Shown piece by piece: positions 13,704-19,659 of a stretch of DNA of 22,728 nucleotides. Position numbers and translations under genes: made by a program. Source of the DNA: an uncultured Alphaproteobacteria bacterium (GTDB lineage: Bacteria > Pseudomonadota > Alphaproteobacteria > Rhizobiales > Pleomorphomonadaceae); assembly GCA_937900425.1 (NCBI GenBank), contig CALCDT010000276.1, positions 1 to 22,728 on the forward strand, in the 5' to 3' direction. Below the pieces are notes generated by a model. That model was not told where the DNA came from, did no database searches, and was given only the letters and a program-made list of their open reading frames with translations. Each line of letters starts with the position of its first letter. Positions within the stretch are counted from its first letter, which is position 1.

Positions 13704-15026
13704 ATGCACACGACCTTTGCGCTGGCGCTCGCCGCCGGTTCGCTGGCGCGCGTCGCCTTCGGCATCCCCGGTCTTCGCGCAGGCCGCATCTGCTTCGAGC
13801 AGGAAGGCCGCTCCGGCGGCGGAGCGGAGGCCGAGATCAAGCAGCTCACCGTCGACCTCAAGGCCGCCGCGGACGCGGTGAAGAAGCAGGCCGAGACGAC
13901 CAACACCGAGCTGAAGAACCTCGGCACCGTCACCGCCGAAACCAAGAAGGCGGCCGACGAGGCGCTGATCAAGCACAACGAGCTCTCGGCCCGGATGACC
14001 GAGCTGGAGCAGAAGATGTCGCGGCCCGCCGGCGGCGATGGCGAGCGGCGCAAGTCGATCGGGCAGCAGGTGACCGACAGCGAAGACTTCAAGTCCTTCG
14101 TCAAGGCCGGCGGCAAGGGCCGGATCAGCATCGGCACCAAGGCGATCATCTCCGCCCTCACCACCGACGCCGACGGCTCGGCGGGCGATCTCATCGTTCC
14201 GGATCGTCGGCCCGGCATCATCGCCCCGCCGCAGCGGCGGATGACGATCCGCGACCTGCTCACGCCGGGCCGGACGTCGGTCAACGCGATCCAGTATGTC
14301 AAGGAGACCGGCTTCACGAACTCCGCGGCGACGGTGTCGGAAACGGCGGGCAGTGCCAAGCCGCAGTCGGAAATCAAGTTCGACGTGGTGACGACGGCGG
14401 TGACCACGATCGCGCACTGGGTGCTGGCGACGAAGCAGATCCTCGACGACGTGCCGCAGCTGCAGTCCTACATCGACGGGCGCCTGCGCTACGGCCTGAT
14501 GTACGTGGAGGAGAACCAGCTGCTCAATGGCGGCGGCACCGGCACCGACCTCAACGGCATCTACACCCAGGCGACGGCTTACAGCGCTCCGATCGTGCCG
14601 TCGGCGGCCGGCAACATGACGAAGATCGACGTCATCCGTCTCGCGATCCTGCAGGCCTCGCTCGCCGAGTATCCGGCGAACGGTATCGCGATGCACCCGT
14701 CGGACTGGGCCGACATCGAGCTGACCAAGACCGAGGACGGCGCCTATCTGTTCGCGAACCCGCAGGGCGGGTCGGAGCCGCGGCTGTGGCGTCTGCCGGT
14801 GGTCGAGACGCAGGCGATGACGGTCGACAAGTTCCTCACCGGCGCGTTCCGCCTCGGCGCTCAGGTCTTCGACCGGGAAGATGCCAACGTCGAGATCTCG
14901 ACCGAGGACGGCGACAACTTCCGCAAGAACCTCGTCACGATCCGTGCCGAGGAGCGCCTCGCGCTCGCGGTCTATCGTCCCGAGGCCTTCATCAAGGGTG
15001 ACTTCTCCGACGCCCTCGCGGCCTGA
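13704..15026 (+). CDS. Major capsid protein, HK97 fold
   Basis: Shell subunit, 440 aa. Residues 41-106 are a charged coiled coil (EIKQLTVDLKAAADAVKKQ ... MTELEQKM) corresponding to the delta/scaffold domain removed by the protease. The mature part begins near 107-125. IVPDRRPGIIAPPQRRMTIRDLLTPGRTS (180-208), the WVLATKQILDDVPQLQSYID spine region and the C-terminal NLVTIRAEERLALAVYRPEAF are classic HK97-fold capsid sequences. Unusually, about 40 residues, partly hydrophobic (FALALAAGSLARVAFG), precede the coiled coil. The ribosome site (AAGGA) is 8-9 nt upstream of ATG 13704. Confidence 0.95.
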   Translation: MHTTFALALAAGSLARVAFGIPGLRAGRICFEQEGRSGGGAEAEIKQLTVDLKAAADAVKKQAETTNTELKNLGTVTAETKKAADEALIKHNELSARMTELEQKMSRPAGGDGERRKSIGQQVTDSEDFKSFVKAGGKGRISIGTKAIISALTTDADGSAGDLIVPDRRPGIIAPPQRRMTIRDLLTPGRTSVNAIQYVKETGFTNSAATVSETAGSAKPQSEIKFDVVTTAVTTIAHWVLATKQILDDVPQLQSYIDGRLRYGLMYVEENQLLNGGGTGTDLNGIYTQATAYSAPIVPSAAGNMTKIDVIRLAILQASLAEYPANGIAMHPSDWADIELTKTEDGAYLFANPQGGSEPRLWRLPVVETQAMTVDKFLTGAFRLGAQVFDREDANVEISTEDGDNFRKNLVTIRAEERLALAVYRPEAFIKGDFSDALAA

Positions 15027-15028
15027 CG

Positions 15029-15085
15029 CCTTCGGCTGATTAAGGCCGGCGGCGCGCGCCCGCCGCCGGCTCTATCAGCCGAAGG
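15029..15085 (+). promoter_or_regulatory. 57-nt hairpin between capsid gene and next gene
   Basis: An outer 12-bp perfect stem (15029-15040 with 15074-15085, CCTTCGGCTGAT/ATCAGCCGAAGG) encloses an inner 10-bp perfect stem (15045-15054 with 15061-15070), separated by small internal loops. There is no T run, so it is not a classic terminator. The right arm ends inside the AAGGAG ribosome site of the gene at 15097. It may stabilise the capsid mRNA 3' end, attenuate transcription or hide the next ribosome site. Confidence 0.75.
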
Positions 15086-15096
15086 AGACGATCGTC

Positions 15097-15336
15097 ATGA
15101 AACTCAAGGTACTGGACCAGATCCACGTCAGCGCGGTGCAGAGCGACAGCCTGAGGCCGGGGCAGCGGATCGAGGTGAGCGACGCCTATGGCGCGGAGCT
15201 GCTCGCCAGGCATCCCGCGAAGTTCGCCGCCGAAAACGGCGAGAAGGCGGAGCCGGCGCCGAAGAACAAGGTTGAGCCGGCGCCGAAGAACAAAACCGCG
15301 CCGAATAACAAAACCGCTCCGAAAAGTGCGGTCTGA
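15097..15336 (+). CDS. Small accessory head protein, 79 aa
   Basis: ATG 15097 follows AAGGAG at 15082-15087, part of which lies in the preceding hairpin. The N-terminal 45 residues (MKLKVLDQIHVSAVQSDSLRPGQRIEVSDAYGAELLARHPAKF) look like a small beta domain and are followed by a Lys/Pro/Asn tail made of imperfect EPAPKNK repeats. Its place after the capsid gene suggests a minor head or decoration role. No firm family is assigned. Confidence 0.7.
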   Translation: MKLKVLDQIHVSAVQSDSLRPGQRIEVSDAYGAELLARHPAKFAAENGEKAEPAPKNKVEPAPKNKTAPNNKTAPKSAV

Positions 15337-15369
15337 GGGGCGAGGCCCCGCACCAGGCGCGCGAGCGCC
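15337..15369 (+). other. Two small hairpins in the gap before the next gene
   Basis: GGGGC-GAG-GCCCC (15337-15349) and GGCGC-GCGA-GCGCC (15356-15369, GNRA tetraloop) lie between the stop at 15336 and the ribosome site of the gene at 15389. No T tract follows. They may act in mRNA stability; function unproven. Confidence 0.4.
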
Positions 15370-15388
15370 GCAACGAGGAGAAGGTCCG

Positions 15389-15766
15389 ATGAGGCGAGTG
15401 AAAGTCACGGTCACCACGGCGGCGGACGGAACGGCCACGGCTTATACGCCGCGGGTCTCCGGCCATATCCACAGCGTCCACTATGTCAAGGATGGCAGCA
15501 ACGCCTATGCCGACGGCGTCGATTTCGCGGTCACCGCCGAGGCGACGGGCGAGAACATCTGGACGGAGGCCAACGTCAACGCTTCGGCCGTGCGCTACCC
15601 GAGGGCGGCGACCCATTCCCAGGCGGGCGTGGCCGCGCTCTACGCCTCCGGCGGCACCGCGGTGCTCGACCGCGTCGCGGTCGCCAACGATCGCATCAAA
15701 ATCGTCCTCGCTCAGGGGGGCAATGCCAAGGTCGGCGCCTTCCTCGTGCTGATCGACGAGGGCTGA
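15389..15766 (+). CDS. Conserved phage structural-region protein, 125 aa
   Basis: ATG 15389 has GAGGAGAAGG upstream. The sequence is beta-rich: RVKVTVTTAADGTATAYTP ... GHIHSVHYVKDG ... DGVDFAVTAEATGENIWTEANVNASAVRYPR ... AVANDRIKIVLAQGGNAKVGAFLVLIDEG. I recall the EATG.N.WTEANVNASA...PR pattern as conserved in HK97-like phages between the capsid and connector genes, usually annotated as hypothetical. It may be a decoration or head-surface protein. Function is not established. Confidence 0.75.
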   Translation: MRRVKVTVTTAADGTATAYTPRVSGHIHSVHYVKDGSNAYADGVDFAVTAEATGENIWTEANVNASAVRYPRAATHSQAGVAALYASGGTAVLDRVAVANDRIKIVLAQGGNAKVGAFLVLIDEG

Positions 15767-15767
15767 G

Positions 15768-16334
15768 GTGCGCGTCGCCGTCGTTACAGCCCCCGATCCG
15801 GTCGTCACTCTCGATCAGGCGAAGGCCCATCTTCGCGTCGACCACGCCGAGGACGACGAGTTGATCGAGGGTCTGGTGGCGGCGGCGACGCAGTGGATCG
15901 ACGCTCCGGCCGGATGGCTCGGCCGGGCGATCGGACGGCAGACGCTCGAGGTCACCGTCGACGGATTGTGTGACGCGGGCGTCGCACTGCCCTTTCCGCC
16001 GATCAGTGCGGTGGAGTCGGTGACATACCTCGACGCCGCCGGCGAAGAGGCGATTCTCGCCGACACGGCCTGGCGTATCGGCGGGACGTCGCTGCGCCCG
16101 TTGTTGTTGCCGGCGCGCGGGGTGTCGTTTCCGGCTGTGGCGACCGGCGGTGACTCCGTGACGGTCCGGATCGTCTGCGGCTGGCCGACCGATGAGGTTC
16201 CCCGCCCGATCAGGCAGGCGATCCTGCTGATGGTCGGTGGCTGGTACGAGGATCGGGAGGCGACGTCGCGGGAGGGGCGCTCGGCCGTTCCCTTCGGCGT
16301 CGAAGGGCTTCTTTCGCCCTTCCGGGCCTGGTGA
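15768..16334 (+). CDS. Head-tail connector, gp6 / phiE125 gp8 family
   Basis: Adaptor ring below the portal. The N-terminus PDPVVTLDQAKAHLRVDHAEDDELIEGLVAAATQWID is the classic all-helical connector start (L..aK.hLR.d...dD..i..li.aA...ie). ISAVESVTYLDAAGEE is a common follow-on and GWP.DEVP.PIRQAILLMVGGWYEDREA the C-terminal helix. At 188 aa the length is usual. The GTG at 15768 is one base after the preceding stop, with GAGGG upstream. Confidence 0.88.
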   Translation: MRVAVVTAPDPVVTLDQAKAHLRVDHAEDDELIEGLVAAATQWIDAPAGWLGRAIGRQTLEVTVDGLCDAGVALPFPPISAVESVTYLDAAGEEAILADTAWRIGGTSLRPLLLPARGVSFPAVATGGDSVTVRIVCGWPTDEVPRPIRQAILLMVGGWYEDREATSREGRSAVPFGVEGLLSPFRAW

Positions 16335-16360
16335 TCTTTCTTAACTGACAGGAGACGACG

Positions 16361-16771
16361 ATGGCGGATCTCACGATCACGGCGGCGAATGTGCTGGCCG
16401 GGGTGACGGCGAAGAAGCGGGCCGGGGCGGCGGGCGCGGCGGTGACGGCGGGACAGGTGGTCTACGAGGCGGCGGAAACCTCGCGCTTCGGGCTCGCCGA
16501 CAGCAATTCGGCGACGGCGGAGGTGCGCCGGCCGGCGGGGATCGCGCTCAACGGTGCGGCCGACGGCCAGCCGCTGACGATCGTGACCGAGGGGCCGGTG
16601 ACCATCGGAGCGACGCTGACGCCGGGCGTCGCCTACTACCTTTCCGACACGCCGGGCGGCATCTGTCCGGTCGCCGACGTCGGATCGGGCGAATACGTCT
16701 GCCTGATCGGCATTGCCACCTCGGCGAGCGTGCTCGACGTCAAGATCCAGGCGTCCGGCGTCGCTCTCTGA
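16361..16771 (+). CDS. DUF2190-like capsid cement protein
   Basis: 136 aa, beta-rich, with the pattern GQVVYEAAETSRFGLADSNSATAEVRRPAGIALNGAADGQPLTIVTEGPVTIGATLTPGVAYYLSDTPGGICP. This resembles the capsid cement/decoration family (DUF2190) and related proteins that stabilise the shell. The ATG follows AGGAGACGACG, the same leader as the protease gene. The stop is coupled to the next small ORF (TGATG). Confidence 0.75.
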   Translation: MADLTITAANVLAGVTAKKRAGAAGAAVTAGQVVYEAAETSRFGLADSNSATAEVRRPAGIALNGAADGQPLTIVTEGPVTIGATLTPGVAYYLSDTPGGICPVADVGSGEYVCLIGIATSASVLDVKIQASGVAL

Positions 16772-16962
16772 TGTGGCTGGTGTTCCTGCGGCTGTGGTGC
16801 TGGCACGCGCCGCGGCGGGGCAACATGGTGACGCTGCGATTTCGCGAGGGGGCCGTGCGGCTGGTGACGCGGGCACAGGCCCGCGACGCGCTGGCCGTCG
16901 GCGCCGCCCGGCGGGCGACGAAAGAGGAGATCGCCGATGAGCGGCGCCGGGTCGCTGCGTGA
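16771..16962 (+). CDS. Small hypothetical protein, 63 aa
   Basis: ATG 16771 is coupled to the cement stop (TGATG). A hydrophobic Trp-rich start (MWLVFLRLWCWHA) is followed by a basic helical C-terminus (RAQARDALAVGAARRATKEEIADERR). It overlaps the next gene by 26 bp. A later Met (16825) would drop the hydrophobic start. The C-terminal part (LVTRAQARDALAVGAARRATKEEI) looks like a small phage head-tail region motif. No firm function. Confidence 0.55.
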   Translation: MWLVFLRLWCWHAPRRGNMVTLRFREGAVRLVTRAQARDALAVGAARRATKEEIADERRRVAA

Positions 16963-17281
16963 GCGCGTCGCCTTCGAGCGGCGCGACGCGGCCGTCGACG
17001 GCTACGGCAACACCGTCGGCGAGGCATGGACGACGGTGGCCGTCTGCGCCGCGCAGGTGATCCCGATCAAGGGCGGCGAGGAGGTGCTGGCGTCGCGGCT
17101 CGCGGGCCGGCAGCCGGTTATCATCCGGGTGCGCTCGTCGAGCGAGACCCGAAGCGTGACGACCGACATGCGAGCCCGCGACGTGCGCAGCGGGGTCGCC
17201 TACGACATCACCGCCGTGGCCGACATGGACGGACGGCGGCGCTACCTCGACATCATGGCGGTGGCCGGTACGGGGCAGTGA
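16937..17281 (+). CDS. Head-tail stopper/joining protein
   Basis: Family of phage head closure proteins (SPP1 gp16-like, phage_H_T_join). The start SLRERVAFERRDAAVDGYGNTVGEAWTTVAVCAAQVIPIKGGEEVLASRLAGRQPVIIRVR is diagnostic (LR.RV.....D..G...W......A.i.p..G.E...A.r..g...v.i..R). 114 aa is normal. The ATG lies within the 3' end of the previous ORF. Confidence 0.88.
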   Translation: MSGAGSLRERVAFERRDAAVDGYGNTVGEAWTTVAVCAAQVIPIKGGEEVLASRLAGRQPVIIRVRSSSETRSVTTDMRARDVRSGVAYDITAVADMDGRRRYLDIMAVAGTGQ

Positions 17282-17372
17282 CACTGTCGCTGTCGGCAAC
17301 GACGGAACCGCGCGGCGAGTGACCGTGTGGTGGCGCGCTCGACGTGTCATCCGGGATCGATCAGGAGGGACG

Positions 17373-17864
17373 ATGGGCGCGAAGTGGTCCGGCCTCGACC
17401 GGTTCAACCGCAAGGCCGCGCGGCTTCCTGCAGCGATCCGGGCGGCGATCCGCGAGGCGCTCGACGAGGCGTCGCGCGAGATCGTCGAGGCCCAGAAGCG
17501 GGCCGCGCCGAGGAAGACCGGCGCGCTGGCGAAGTCGATCACGCGGACTTTCGGCGACGATTCACCGGCCTATGCGGCCTTCCGATCGGCGTCACGGCGG
17601 CTGACGGGCTCGCGGCGGCGGGCGGGTGACGACCCCGACCTGCAGGTGCGGATCACCGCCGGCAATTCGGCGGTGCGCTACGCCCATCTCGTCGAGTTCG
17701 GGACCGCGCCCCACGTCAACGACGGCCGGTTCGCGGGAACGCAGAACCCCGGCGCGCCGGCGCGACCTTTCTTCTTTCCGGCCTACCGGCTGCGGCGGCG
17801 GGGTATCCGCGGGCGGGTGGCGCGCAAGGTCAACAAGGCGATCAAGAGGACGGCGCGCTCGTGA
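17373..17864 (+). CDS. HK97 gp10-like head-tail protein
   Basis: 163 aa. KAARLPAAIRAAIREALDEASREIVEAQKRAAPRKTGALAKSITRTFG is the family core (A....A..i...AK..aP..TG.L..SI). The later VRYAHLVEFGTAPH and GAPARPFFFPAYR (Y...vEfGT..h...PARPF..PA) confirm it. ATG 17373 follows a strong AGGAGG site. A GTG at 17319 in the same frame overlaps a preceding mini-ORF but has a poor ribosome site. It likely joins head and tail (tail terminator area). Confidence 0.9.
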   Translation: MGAKWSGLDRFNRKAARLPAAIRAAIREALDEASREIVEAQKRAAPRKTGALAKSITRTFGDDSPAYAAFRSASRRLTGSRRRAGDDPDLQVRITAGNSAVRYAHLVEFGTAPHVNDGRFAGTQNPGAPARPFFFPAYRLRRRGIRGRVARKVNKAIKRTARS

Positions 17865-18271
17865 GCGGGTCGGAGGCCTCGCTCGCCCTGCAGGCGGCCC
17901 AGGTGGCCGCGCTCAAGGCCGACGCGGCGCTGACGGCGCTGGTCGCGGGGCGGATCTACGACGAGCCGCCGGCGGCGCCGACGTTCGGCTACGTCGTGGT
18001 CGGTGACGACCAGGTGATCGACGACAGCACCGACTGCGTCGAGGCAGCCGAGATCGTGTCGACGATCCACGTCTGGACGCGGTCGATCGGCTGGCCGGAG
18101 AACAAGCGGATCGCCGCGGCGGTGGAACGGGTTCTTGCGAGCGGTCTCGTCGTGGACGGCTACGCCGTCATCGACGCGGAGCACCGCGACACTATCGGTT
18201 TCCGGGAGGGGGACGGCAAGACGCGACACGGCGTCGTCACCTTCCGGTTCCTGCTCGAGAAGAGCGTCTGA
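17861..18271 (+). CDS. DUF3168-like tail completion protein
   Basis: 136 aa; GTG 17861 overlaps the gp10-like stop (GTGA). Residues 7-30 (LALQAAQVAALKADAALTALVAGRIYDEPP) and FGYVVVGDDQVIDDSTDC .. AAEIVSTIHVWTRSIGWPENKRIAAAV fit the family that caps the tail tube. The C-terminus HGVVTFRFLLE is the usual last strand. Confidence 0.85.
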   Translation: MSGSEASLALQAAQVAALKADAALTALVAGRIYDEPPAAPTFGYVVVGDDQVIDDSTDCVEAAEIVSTIHVWTRSIGWPENKRIAAAVERVLASGLVVDGYAVIDAEHRDTIGFREGDGKTRHGVVTFRFLLEKSV

Positions 18272-18290
18272 CGGCCGTTCGGGCCGATTT
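18272..18290 (+). other. Small hairpin before the major tail gene
   Basis: CGGCC-GTTCG-GGCCG (18272-18286) followed by ATTT, just after the stop of the tail completion gene and upstream of the AAAGGAG site of the major tail gene. The T run is too short for a confident terminator. It may be an mRNA processing or stability element. Confidence 0.35.
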
Positions 18291-18307
18291 CCAAAGGAGA
18301 CAGGACC

Positions 18308-18745
18308 ATGGCCGGACCTTCGGAGCTTTCCGCCCGCCAGCTGATGATCAAGTTCGAGACGGCGCCTGAGAGCGGTGTTTTCGTGGCGAAGTGCCTGATC
18401 AACACCGATCGCGGCATTCAGTTTCAGTCCGATATCGCGCGGGGGACGACGCCCGACTGCGACCTCCCCGAGGCGCCGGGCTACCAGTGGGCGGAGGTCG
18501 ACGGCCTGCGGGCGACGGTGAGCGGGGCCGGGACGCTCAACCTCGCCGACATCCCGTTTTTCGACACCTGGTATCGCAGCGGCGATTCCAAGGCGATCCA
18601 GGTGTGGGCCGGGACCCACGGCCACTGGGAGTTCGACGCCAAGCTTTCGGCCTTCGACGTGACGGGCGGGCGCAACGGCAAGGCGCAGGCCTCGGTGACG
18701 ATCGAGAGCGACGGCGTCATCGCCGCCTACGTGGTCGCCGCCTGA
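18308..18745 (+). CDS. Major tail (tube) protein
   Basis: 145 aa; ATG 18308 has AAAGGAGA upstream. The pattern GIQFQSDIARGTTPDCDLPEAPGYQWAEVDGLRATVSGAGTLNLADIPFFDTWYRSGDSKAIQVW ... GHWEFDAKLSAFDVTGGRNGKAQASVTIESDG fits the short tail tube family of HK97/GTA-like phages, which polymerises around the tape measure. Its place between the completion protein and the tail chaperones agrees. Confidence 0.88.
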   Translation: MAGPSELSARQLMIKFETAPESGVFVAKCLINTDRGIQFQSDIARGTTPDCDLPEAPGYQWAEVDGLRATVSGAGTLNLADIPFFDTWYRSGDSKAIQVWAGTHGHWEFDAKLSAFDVTGGRNGKAQASVTIESDGVIAAYVVAA

Positions 18746-19140
18746 TGGGCGGCGACGCGCGCTTCTCCTTTCCCTGGGCGGACGGTGTCCACGTCTTCCG
18801 ACTGGGGATCGGGGAAATCCGCGAGCTGCAGGACGTCACCGGCGTCGGGCCGCACGCGCTGCTCAAGCGGATCATGGCCGGCGAGTGGCGGGTCGACGAC
18901 CTGCGCGAGACGATCCGGCTCGGCCTGATCGGCGGGGGCATGGAGCCGGCGAAGGCGTTGCCGCTGGTGATCCGCTACGTGGAAAACCGGCCGCTTCTGG
19001 AAAGCGTTCGTCCGGCTCTGGCGGTGCTTTCGGCGGTGTTGTCCGGCTTTGCGGAGACGCCGGTGGGAAAACCGAAGGCGAAGCGGAAGAAGACGGCGGC
19101 CGGATCCGCTTCGCCGACATCCTCGGCCTCGGCGCCGTGA
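18745..19140 (+). CDS. Tail assembly chaperone, GTA gp10-like (upstream frame)
   Basis: 131 aa; ATG coupled to the tail tube stop (TGATG). FPWADGVHVFRLGIGEIRELQDVTGVGPHALLKRIMAGEWRVDDLRETIRLGLIGGGMEPAKALPLVIRYVENRPL matches the GTA gp10-like family. In the gpG/gpGT scheme this is the short product. Near its end (codons at 19063-19071, V-G-K) lies the slippery heptamer. The tail beyond it (PKAKRKKTAAGSASPTSSASAP) is low complexity, as expected for a region used mainly in the other frame. The shifted product would be 188 aa (109 + 79). Confidence 0.88.
   Translation: MGGDARFSFPWADGVHVFRLGIGEIRELQDVTGVGPHALLKRIMAGEWRVDDLRETIRLGLIGGGMEPAKALPLVIRYVENRPLLESVRPALAVLSAVLSGFAETPVGKPKAKRKKTAAGSASPTSSASAP
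19065..19115 (+). promoter_or_regulatory. Programmed -1 frameshift signal
   Basis: The heptamer G GGA AAA (19065-19071) is positioned so that GGA and AAA are zero-frame codons of the upstream gene, the X XXY YYZ rule (lambda uses G GGA AAG). Five nt later an 11-bp perfect stem forms (19077-19087 with 19105-19115, GGCGAAGCGGA/TCCGCTTCGCC) around a 17-nt loop. The -1 frame is open from there to 19310. Confidence 0.85.
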
Positions 19141-19310
19141 TGGGGTTCTCGCCGCGCGAGGTCGACGCGATGTCGCTGTGGGAGTTCCATGCCGCCGCCG
19201 ACGGCTACCTCAGGGCGAACGGCGCCGCCAAGGCGGCCGCACCGAGCGCGGACGAGTTCGACCGGGCGCTTTACGAACACGCGGCGATGGAGGCGGCGGC
19301 GTTCGGCTGA
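19140..19310 (+). CDS. Tail assembly chaperone, second frame (T-like)
   Basis: As a free ORF it starts at ATG 19140 (TGATG with the upstream stop; 56 aa: MGFSPREVDAMSLWEFHAAADGYLRAN...). It carries the family pattern lGfSP.EV..MSLWEF.A..dGy, typical of phage tail chaperones (DUF2376-like, GTA gp10.1 position). Conserved-looking sequence in the same frame begins earlier (RIRFADILGLGAV just before the Met), so the natural product is more likely the -1 frameshift fusion starting at 18745 and switching at 19071. Both routes may be used. Confidence 0.8.
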   Translation: MGFSPREVDAMSLWEFHAAADGYLRANGAAKAAAPSADEFDRALYEHAAMEAAAFG

Positions 19311-19323
19311 GTGCGCCGCGGCC

Positions 19324-19611
19324 TCATTCCGGCGTCGGCGCCGGGGGAACCTCGTGTAGCTCGCGGCCGACGACGACGAGGACGCAGCCGATCAGAAACA
19401 TCGTGGTGACGAGAGCGAATGCCTCCGGCGGGAGGCCCGGCAACGGCGGCATCAAGTCGCCGGAGCCGAGAAGTTCCGAGCGCAGGCGATAGGTGCGCTC
19501 GGCGCTGCGGAGCTCCGACACCGCCATGAAGGACAGCGTCGACGGTGGAATGACGACGAAGGCGGCGCCGAGCCAGCCGAGGACGTTGAAGCGCATCCGC
19601 AAGGTTCTCAT
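19324..19611 (-). CDS. Two-TM small membrane protein on the opposite strand (moron-like)
   Basis: 95 aa, the only minus-strand gene in the window, placed between the tail chaperones and the tape measure gene. Hydrophobic segments at about 9-31 (NVLGWLGAAFVVIPPSTLSFMAV) and 64-82 (AFALVTTMFLIGCVLVVVG) flank a 30-residue charged loop; the tail is Pro-rich. Codon third positions are strongly G/C on this strand, which supports real coding. The start ATG at 19611 has AAAGGG with a 7-nt spacer. No family is recognised. Lone reversed genes in late operons are often morons expressed in lysogens (superinfection exclusion, host fitness), but that role is inference. No clear promoter is seen in the 49 bp upstream. 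Confidence 0.65.
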   Translation of the reverse strand: MRTLRMRFNVLGWLGAAFVVIPPSTLSFMAVSELRSAERTYRLRSELLGSGDLMPPLPGLPPEAFALVTTMFLIGCVLVVVGRELHEVPPAPTPE

Positions 19612-19659
19612 TTCTCTACCCTTTCACCGATTTCCAGTGCGTGAGCGGAAAGCCGATCG

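Noticed and set aside
13068..14696. A 542-codon minus-strand open frame across the protease and capsid genes
   Set aside because: It spans two well-identified + strand genes and has no domain; open antisense frames are expected at this GC content.
19329..19344. CCGGCG-TCGG-CGCCGG hairpin considered as terminator
   Set aside because: No T tract on either strand, and it lies within the 3' coding end of the minus-strand gene.
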